Positions 1 through 5,055 of a stretch of 5,055 bases of DNA are shown here, in pieces. The notes under the pieces are model-generated. The model was not told the origin of the DNA. It saw only the letters and a list, made by a program, of their open reading frames with translations, and did no database searches. Every line of letters begins with the position of its first letter. Position 1 is the stretch's first letter. Location of the stretch: positions 1 through 5,055 of the forward strand of contig QNBX01000254.1 in assembly GCA_003644265.1 (NCBI GenBank), written 5' to 3'. This DNA is from Planctomycetota bacterium (GTDB lineage Bacteria; Planctomycetota; B15-G4). The position numbers were made by a program, and so were the translations under genes.

Positions 1-2
1 AG

Positions 3-626
3 TGGGTCGCTCTCCCATCGACATCTCACGTCCTCCAACCGACTCGGTTCGGTCGAATTCTCGCCTACCGGCAATTCGAGGTCAATTCCGATCCCGGCTA
101 CTTTCACCACAGGCTGCTAGGGGTGTTGCGACCCTCCCACGGCCCCATCCGCGAGGCCAACGTGGGTATCGCCGGCGACAGCCACTGGTTCGGGCTGGAG
201 TGCGTGGCCGAGGGCTACAACGTGGCCTGGCGCGCCCTGACCGACTGCCGTGTGCGCCTGTTCCGCTGGAGCGACGTGCGCGAGCAGCTGCCGGGCGAGG
301 TCGTGACGGCGCTGCTGCATGAGGCCAGCTGGGTGCTCAATCGCACCATGCACCTGAACTACATCGCGCGTCTGCCCCTGGACCAGCGTGTGCTCTCACG
401 CCTGTGCGATCTGCGCGAGGCCTGCTCCTTGCCGGAGATCGCCATCACGCACGAGGATCTGGCGTCGTTGGTGGGTGTGCACCGCAACAAGATCGGCGTC
501 TCGCTCAAGCGGCTGCAGGCGCAGGGGCTGCTGACCATGGGCTACGGCGAGATCCACCTCGGCTCGCTCAAGGCGCTGGAGCAGGCCTATCGCCAGGCGT
601 CCACGGCCGACACGCTGGAGCCGTAG
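3..626 (+). CDS. Crp/Fnr-family transcriptional regulator, 5'-partial
   Basis: Probably a DNA-binding regulator with an N-terminal cyclic-nucleotide-like beta-roll and a C-terminal winged helix. The reading frame is open from base 3 to the TAG at 624-626 (207 residues visible), so the true start lies left of the window. A GTG at 123 is possible but would cut the beta-roll in half. The beta-roll shows the typical 'VGIAGDSHWFG' turn (nt 162-194), followed by the strand 'RALTDCRVRLFRW'. A long dimerisation helix follows, then the helix-turn-helix 'ITHEDLASLVGVHRNKIG' (about nt 444-497) and 'SLKRLQAQGLL'. The usual cAMP-contacting Arg-Ser of the phosphate cassette is absent (YNVAW at that place), and no FNR-type cysteine cluster is visible, so the effector is unknown. 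The first 120 bases are poorer in G+C than the rest. The gene is convergent with the kinase gene, 9 bases away. The family call is firm; the target genes are unknown. Confidence 0.8.
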   Translation, partial: WVALPSTSHVLQPTRFGRILAYRQFEVNSDPGYFHHRLLGVLRPSHGPIREANVGIAGDSHWFGLECVAEGYNVAWRALTDCRVRLFRWSDVREQLPGEVVTALLHEASWVLNRTMHLNYIARLPLDQRVLSRLCDLREACSLPEIAITHEDLASLVGVHRNKIGVSLKRLQAQGLLTMGYGEIHLGSLKALEQAYRQASTADTLEP

Positions 627-630
627 CTCC
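617..630. terminator. Small hairpin over the convergent stop region (weak terminator candidate)
   Basis: A perfect 5-bp stem, GGAGC (617-621) with GCTCC (626-630), closes a CGTA loop. It overlaps the TAG stop of the Crp/Fnr gene and the 9-base gap before the opposing kinase stop. There is no T-tract on either strand, and 5-bp stems are common by chance in such GC-rich DNA. It is listed because it is the only compact hairpin between two genes that both must end here. Confidence 0.2.
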
Positions 631-635
631 GCGCG

Positions 636-1412
636 TCAGCGGCCGAAGCGCGTCCAGATGTGGTAGCGCGCCATGCGGGCGTAGCGGTTGGAGATGGCGC
701 GGATGCTTCGCGTGACCTCCGCGATGGCCGTGCCCTGCCCCGGCGCGGCGGCCTCGATCATGTGCGCCACCGGGTCGGGGGAGAGCCCGTAGCGATAGCC
801 GGCCTTGGCGAGGCGGTACAGGTCGATGCGGCGGCCGCGTGCCCTCGCGGAGGGGTCGCTGGGGCAGTGGGCCCGGGCCACGTCCACGATGCGCGCGGCC
901 GGGGCGCCTGCCGCGTGGAAGATGACCACGTTGCGCGCGGCCAGGTCGTCGTGCACCCAGCCCTCGGCGTGCAGCGCGGCCACGGCGCCGCCGGCCAGGG
1001 CCAGCGGCTGCCGCAGCTCGTCGGCGCGGCCCTCGGCCAGGCGCCGCTCGATCAGGGCGCGCAGCGACTCGGCCCGGGGGAGCAGCTCGGCCAACAACCA
1101 GCTGCGGCGCGGCACGGGGCCCAGTGAGTGCTGCCCCCAGGCCAGCAGCGGCGCCACGGGCACGGCGCGCCGGGCCATGGCCAGCTGGTTGTTGGCTTCG
1201 TGTTCGATGTCCCAGCGTCGGCGCCACAGCTGCGTGTTGCACACGGCGGGCACGGCCATGCCCTTGAGGAAGGCGTCCTCGCGCGTGCGGCTGGCGCGCC
1301 AGGTCGTGCGCGGCAGGGCGACGCGGGACCAGGCGGCCTCGAACAGGGCGCGGTCGTCCTGGCCCTGCGCCCAGTCAGGCAAGGCGCCGTGGCGCTGGAC
1401 GACCAGGTTCAC
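636..1412 (-). CDS. Lipopolysaccharide kinase-like protein (WaaP/KdkA/InaA-type kinase fold)
   Basis: A 258-residue protein with a minimal protein-kinase-like fold. Characterised relatives phosphorylate sugars of the LPS inner core on the cytoplasmic side of the membrane; the substrate here is unknown. The N-lobe has a candidate ATP-binding lysine (K50, in 'AFLKG') and a candidate partner glutamate (E72, in 'EHEANNQ'). The catalytic loop is HDDLAARN at 154-161, with D156 as likely base and N161 as metal ligand. 'IVDVAR' (175-180) stands at the DFG position with D177 as second metal ligand. No signal peptide or membrane segment is visible. Its length fits the WaaP/InaA group. The start is GTG at 1410-1412; no in-frame start lies further upstream before a stop, and a weak GAG ribosome-binding core sits 9 bases before it. 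The gene lies 106 bases downstream of icmF on the same strand, so co-transcription is possible. It could instead be an aminoglycoside-phosphotransferase-like or RIO-like kinase. The kinase fold is firm; the LPS role is inferred. Confidence 0.75.
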   Translation of the reverse strand: MNLVVQRHGALPDWAQGQDDRALFEAAWSRVALPRTTWRASRTREDAFLKGMAVPAVCNTQLWRRRWDIEHEANNQLAMARRAVPVAPLLAWGQHSLGPVPRRSWLLAELLPRAESLRALIERRLAEGRADELRQPLALAGGAVAALHAEGWVHDDLAARNVVIFHAAGAPAARIVDVARAHCPSDPSARARGRRIDLYRLAKAGYRYGLSPDPVAHMIEAAAPGQGTAIAEVTRSIRAISNRYARMARYHIWTRFGR

Positions 1413-1518
1413 CGGCGGGCGCTCGCGTCCGCGGGTAGTGACGCGCGGGCGAGGCCACGGGGGCAGCGCGGCCCGGGAAGCGAGGCGCGGGCCGAGCCGC
1501 GTACGTCGGCGAGCGCGG
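1413..1518. other. Spacer between icmF and the kinase gene, with a 7-bp inverted repeat
   Basis: This is a 106-base, very GC-rich non-coding gap between two minus-strand genes. It holds a perfect 7-bp inverted repeat, CGGCCCG (1469-1475) and CGGGCCG (1488-1494), with a 12-base loop. As RNA from either strand it could form a strong hairpin just after the icmF stop, but no T-run follows. It may act as a weak terminator, an attenuator or an mRNA 3'-end stabiliser, or be chance. On the minus strand GAG (1424-1422) lies 9 bases before the GTG start of the kinase gene and is the best ribosome-binding core available. I see no recognisable -35/-10 promoter. Confidence 0.4.
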
Positions 1519-4500
1519 TCACATGTTGCGCCGGTAGCGTCCGCCGACCTTGTACAGCGCGCCGCTGATCTGGCCCAGGGTGCAGACCTTGGCGCACTCG
1601 AGCAGCTCGGAGAACGTGTTGCCGCCGTCGAGCGCCGAGCGGGACAGGCGCGCCAGCGCGTCGGGCGCGTCGCCTGCGTGGCTGGCCATGACCTCGTCGC
1701 GGCGCGCGATGGCGGCGCGCTTCTCGTCGTCCGTCGAGCGGATGACCTCGCCCGGCAAGGTGGTGGGCGAGCCGTCGCTGGACAGGAACGTGTTCACGCC
1801 CACCACGGGCAGCTCGCCGCTGTGCTTGAGGCGCTCGTAGAGCAGCGACTCGTCCTGGATCTTGCCTCGCTGGTACATGCGCTCCATGGCGCCCAGCACG
1901 CCGCCGCGCTCGGAGATGCTGCGGAACTCGGCCAGCACAGCCGCCTCCACCAGGTCGGTGAGCTGCTCCATGACGAAGCTGCCCTGCAGGGCGTTCTCGT
2001 TGCGGGCCAGGCCGAACTCCTTGTTGATGATGTGCTGGATGGCCATGGCGCGCCGCACCGATTCTTCGGTGGGGGTGGTGATGGCCTCGTCGTAGGCGTT
2101 GGTGTGCAGGCTCTGGCAGTTGTCGAAGATGGCCAGCAGCGCCTGCAGCGTGGTGCGGATGTCGTTGAAGCCGATCTCCTGCGCGTGCAGCGAGCGGCCC
2201 GAGGTCTGGATGTGGTACTTGAGCTTCTGGCTGCGCTCGTTGGCGCCGTAGCAGTCGCGCATGGCTCGCGCCCAGATGCGCCGCGCCACGCGCCCGATGA
2301 CGGTGTACTCGGGGTCGAGCCCGTTGCTGAAGAAGAAGCTCAGGTTGGGGGCGAAGTCATCGATGGCCATGCCCCGGGCCAGGTAGCTCTCCACGTAGGT
2401 GAAGCCGTTGGCCAGGGTGAAGGCCAGCTGCGTCACCGGGTTGGCCCCGGCCTCGGCGATGTGATAACCGCTGATGGAGACCGAGTAGAAGTTGCGCACG
2501 CCCTGCTCGATGAAGTGCGCCTGGATGTCGGCCATCATGCGCAGGGCGAACTCGGTGCTGAAGATGCACGTGTTCTGGGCCTGGTCCTCCTTGAGGATGT
2601 CGGCCTGCACCGTGCCGCGCACGACGGTCAGCGTGCGGGCGCGGATGCCCGCGTAGGTCTCGGCGTCCAGCAGGCGGTCGCCGGTCAGGCCCAGCAGGCG
2701 CAGGCCCAGGCCGTCGTGCCCGGGCGGCAGCTCGCCGCGGTAGCGCGGGCGCTTGCGGCCGGCGGCCTCGAACCAGGCCTCGATGCGGCGCTCGGTCTCG
2801 TCCTCGCCGAGGGTCTGCAGCAGGTGCTGCTCACACTGCTGGTCCACGGCGGCGTTGAGGAAGAAGGCCAGCATCATGGGCGCGGGCCCGTTGATGGTCA
2901 TGGAGACGCTGGTGCGCGGGTCGCACAAGTCGAAGCCCGAGTAGAGCGTCTTGGCGTCGTCCAGGCAGGCCACGGACACGCCCGAGTTGCCCACCTTGCC
3001 GAAGATGTCCGGGCGCTCGTCGGGGTCCTCGCCGTAGAGCGTGACCGAGTCGAAGGCGGTGGACAGGCGCTTGGCCGGCTGGTCATGTGAGACGTAGTGG
3101 AAGCGCCGGTTGGTGCGCTCGGGGCCGCCCTCGCCGGCGAACATGCGCGCGGGGTCCTCGCCCTGACGCTTGAGCGGGAACACGCCCGACGTGTACGGAA
3201 AGTGCCCCGGCGCGTGCTCGGTCAGCAGCCAGCGCAGGATGTCGCCCCAGCCCTGCGTGCGCGGCAGGCTCACGCGCGGCACATCCAGGCCGGCGAGCGA
3301 GCGCGTGCTGAGGTCCTGCTCGATGACCTTGCCGCGCACCTCGAAGCGGTACTTCGACGCGCGGTAGCGCTGCCGCATGGCGGGCCACTCCTGCAGCAGC
3401 CGGCGGCAGTCGGGGTCGAGGCGTTCGCGCAGCCGCTCATAGATGTCGATCAGCTCGGACAGGGCCGCCGGCTCGCCCTGCACGTGCTCCACCACGGCCA
3501 CCGTGTCCTCGTCGCCGTCCTCGAAACGCAGGCTGGTCTCGCCCACCGATGCGCGCAGCAGGGCCATGCTGCCCTTGAGGTGCTCCAGCTGCCGCGCCAG
3601 GGCGCACTGCTGCTCGACGAACGTGCGCGCGCCGTCGCAGCGGTCGGCGATCTCCGCCAGGTAGCGCACGCGGTCGGGCGGGATGATGGAGCTGCCGCCG
3701 CCCGCGCCGTGGGGCAGGGGGCGCGTGGAGCCGAGCTGCGCGCCCGTGCTGCTGGACAGCTCCTGCATCAGCCGCCGGTAGAGGTCGTCCGTGCCCGGGT
3801 CGTTGAACTGGCTCGCGATGGTGCCCAGCACCGGCAGGGCCTCGTCGTCGCCCTCGAACAGCTCGTGGTTGCGCCGGTACTGCTTGCGCACGTCGCGCAG
3901 GGCGTCCAGCGAGCCGCGCTTGTCGGACTTGTTGATGGCCACCACGTCGGCGAAGTCGAGCATGTCGATCTTCTCGAGCTGCGTGGCCGCGCCGTACTCC
4001 GCCGTCATGACGTACAGCGACACGTCGGCAAACTCGGTGATCTCGGTGTCCGACTGACCGATGCCGCTGGTCTCCAGGATGATCAGGTCGAAGCCGGCCG
4101 CCTGGCAGAGCAGCAGGGCCTCGCGCACGTGGCGGCTGAGGGCCAGGTTGGCCTGGCGTGTGGCCAGGCTGCGCATGAACACGCGCGGGTCGTCGATGGC
4201 GTTCATGCGGATGCGGTCGCCCAGCAGCGCGCCGCCGGTGCGACGCTTGGACGGATCGACGCTCAGCACCGCCAGGGTCTTGTCGGGCTGGTCGTGCAGG
4301 AAGCGCCGCACCAGCTCGTCCACCAGCGAGCTCTTGCCCGCGCCGCCGGTGCCGGTGACGCCCAGCACGGGCACGCGCCGGTCGGCGATGGCGGTCTTCA
4401 GCTGCTCTTCGAGCGCGTCGCCGAGCTCGGGCTGGTTCTCGGCCAGGGTGATCAGGCGCGCCAGCAGCCGCGGGTCGTCGGCCGACAGCCCGGCCACCTG

Positions 4501-4965
4501 CCCGTTGAGCTGCTGCTCGCCCGCCGGGAAGTCGCAGCGCCGCAGCACGTCGTCGATCATGCCCGCCAGCCCCATGGAGCGGCCGTCGTCCGGCGAGTAG
4601 ATGCGCGAGATGCCGTAGGCGTGCAGCTGCTCGATCTCGCTGGGCAGGATCGTGCCGCCGCCGCCGCCCACCACGGCCACGTGCTCGGCGCCGCGCTCCA
4701 CCAGCAGGTCGCGCATGTACTTGAAGTACTCGACGTGCCCGCCCTGATAGCTGGTGATGGCGATGCCCTGGGCGTCCTCCTGGATGGCGCAGTCGACGAT
4801 CTCGGAGACCGAGCGGTTGTGCCCCAGGTGGATCACCTCGGCGCCGGCCGACTGCAGCAGCCGCCGCATGACGTTGATGGCCGCGTCGTGCCCGTCGAAC
4901 AGCGACGCCGCCGTGACGATGCGGATGGGGTTCTTGGGCTGGTAGCGGGGGGCCTCATCGGGCAT
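1519..4965 (-). CDS. icmF: Fused isobutyryl-CoA mutase with GTPase chaperone (IcmF)
   Basis: Adenosylcobalamin-dependent cytoplasmic enzyme interconverting isobutyryl-CoA and n-butyryl-CoA, joined to its own MeaB-type G-protein, which controls cofactor loading. In 1148 residues: a B12-binding domain (about 14-145) with cobalt ligand H26 in 'FDGHDAA' and the glycine run at 100-104; a GTPase domain (about 195-400) with P-loop GTGGAGKS (205-212), 'ETSGIGQSD' (298-306) and base-specificity motif NKSD (345-348); a linker (about 400-560); and the mutase domain to the C-terminus, ending 'YRRNM' as in known IcmF proteins. Q797 in 'AQNTC' replaces the arginine that binds the carboxylate in methylmalonyl-CoA mutase, so the substrate should be isobutyryl-type. 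F596 lies in the segment that carries that enzyme's active-site tyrosine. H835 in 'ISGYH' matches the catalytic histidine. The ATG at 4963-4965 is preferred over an in-frame TTG at 5029-5031, which adds only an Arg/Pro-rich 22 residues. It is somewhat longer than the roughly 1090-1100 residues I recall for IcmF. No key residue is missing. Confidence 0.96.
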   Translation of the reverse strand: MPDEAPRYQPKNPIRIVTAASLFDGHDAAINVMRRLLQSAGAEVIHLGHNRSVSEIVDCAIQEDAQGIAITSYQGGHVEYFKYMRDLLVERGAEHVAVVGGGGGTILPSEIEQLHAYGISRIYSPDDGRSMGLAGMIDDVLRRCDFPAGEQQLNGQVAGLSADDPRLLARLITLAENQPELGDALEEQLKTAIADRRVPVLGVTGTGGAGKSSLVDELVRRFLHDQPDKTLAVLSVDPSKRRTGGALLGDRIRMNAIDDPRVFMRSLATRQANLALSRHVREALLLCQAAGFDLIILETSGIGQSDTEITEFADVSLYVMTAEYGAATQLEKIDMLDFADVVAINKSDKRGSLDALRDVRKQYRRNHELFEGDDEALPVLGTIASQFNDPGTDDLYRRLMQELSSSTGAQLGSTRPLPHGAGGGSSIIPPDRVRYLAEIADRCDGARTFVEQQCALARQLEHLKGSMALLRASVGETSLRFEDGDEDTVAVVEHVQGEPAALSELIDIYERLRERLDPDCRRLLQEWPAMRQRYRASKYRFEVRGKVIEQDLSTRSLAGLDVPRVSLPRTQGWGDILRWLLTEHAPGHFPYTSGVFPLKRQGEDPARMFAGEGGPERTNRRFHYVSHDQPAKRLSTAFDSVTLYGEDPDERPDIFGKVGNSGVSVACLDDAKTLYSGFDLCDPRTSVSMTINGPAPMMLAFFLNAAVDQQCEQHLLQTLGEDETERRIEAWFEAAGRKRPRYRGELPPGHDGLGLRLLGLTGDRLLDAETYAGIRARTLTVVRGTVQADILKEDQAQNTCIFSTEFALRMMADIQAHFIEQGVRNFYSVSISGYHIAEAGANPVTQLAFTLANGFTYVESYLARGMAIDDFAPNLSFFFSNGLDPEYTVIGRVARRIWARAMRDCYGANERSQKLKYHIQTSGRSLHAQEIGFNDIRTTLQALLAIFDNCQSLHTNAYDEAITTPTEESVRRAMAIQHIINKEFGLARNENALQGSFVMEQLTDLVEAAVLAEFRSISERGGVLGAMERMYQRGKIQDESLLYERLKHSGELPVVGVNTFLSSDGSPTTLPGEVIRSTDDEKRAAIARRDEVMASHAGDAPDALARLSRSALDGGNTFSELLECAKVCTLGQISGALYKVGGRYRRNM

Positions 4966-5055
4966 GTCGCGGCGCTCGGGTGGGGGGCGCGGAGGGTGCC
5001 GCCGGCAGGCTCCGATGAGCCTCCCGGCCAATGCCCCATGGTAGCGAATGGCGCG
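4966..5055 (-). promoter_or_regulatory. Upstream region of icmF, with a short perfect inverted repeat
   Basis: These 90 bases precede the preferred icmF start. They contain AGGCTC (5007-5012), a CGAT spacer (5013-5016) and GAGCCT (5017-5022), a perfect 6-bp inverted repeat centred about 50 bases before the ATG. It could be an operator half-site pair, a leader hairpin, or the tail of a terminator of a gene beyond the right edge; none is proven. A clear Shine-Dalgarno sequence is lacking: the best core is GAG (4977-4975), 9 bases before the ATG. No convincing sigma-70 promoter boxes can be read, and the promoter may lie outside the window. Confidence 0.35.

Noticed and set aside
2..322. A plus-strand frame overlapping the start of the Crp/Fnr gene
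   Set aside because: It is Arg/Pro/Ala-rich and stops inside the Crp/Fnr gene, whose own frame carries recognisable beta-roll and helix-turn-helix motifs.
568..1242. A 224-codon minus-strand frame overlapping the kinase gene
   Set aside because: It is an Arg/Pro/Gly/Ala-rich shadow in another frame of the kinase gene, and it runs into the opposing Crp/Fnr gene. It has no domain signal.
1409..1597. A 62-codon minus-strand frame covering the icmF-kinase spacer
   Set aside because: It overlaps the 3' end of icmF in another frame, has Arg/Ala/Pro-rich composition and shows no family resemblance.
805..3090. A 761-codon open frame on the plus strand, antisense to the kinase gene and icmF
   Set aside because: Its translation is Ala/Gly/Val/His/Gln-rich with no recognisable domain, and it lies opposite well-supported genes. 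Long antisense frames are expected in DNA of this G+C content.
4966..5031. A 22-residue N-terminal extension of IcmF from an in-frame TTG
   Set aside because: The extension is Arg/Pro-rich with no resemblance to the IcmF N-terminus, while the ATG at 4963-4965 places the B12-binding fold at its usual distance from the start.

Overview
The window is GC-rich (roughly two-thirds G+C by eye, with strong G/C bias at third codon positions) and nearly all coding. Its gene content suggests a Gram-negative proteobacterium, probably beta- or gamma-: a fused B12-dependent isobutyryl-CoA mutase, a kinase resembling lipopolysaccharide-core kinases, and a Crp/Fnr-type regulator. I cannot name a genus from the sequence alone.

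Layout from left to right. Bases 3-626 (+) hold the C-terminal most of a Crp/Fnr-family transcription regulator whose start lies beyond the left edge. Nine bases later its stop faces the stop of a minus-strand gene (636-1412) for a WaaP/InaA-like small-molecule or LPS kinase. A 106-base spacer (1413-1518) then separates that gene from icmF (1519-4965, minus strand), which fills the rest of the window. Bases 4966-5055 are the upstream region of icmF and contain a short perfect inverted repeat.

The only gene whose biochemistry can be read with confidence is icmF. One 1148-residue chain carries a cobalamin-binding domain, a MeaB-type GTPase chaperone domain, a linker and the acyl-CoA mutase barrel. 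It would interconvert isobutyryl-CoA and n-butyryl-CoA. The kinase gene follows on the same strand and could be co-transcribed, but no shared pathway is evident. The Crp/Fnr gene is convergent, so its place here does not by itself imply that it controls the other two.

I see no tRNA, rRNA, CRISPR array, insertion sequence or clear phage material. Nothing here looks like a wholly new system. The points that most merit a second look are the less GC-rich first ~120 bases, the tyrosine-kinase-like catalytic loop of the kinase, and the inverted repeat ahead of icmF.
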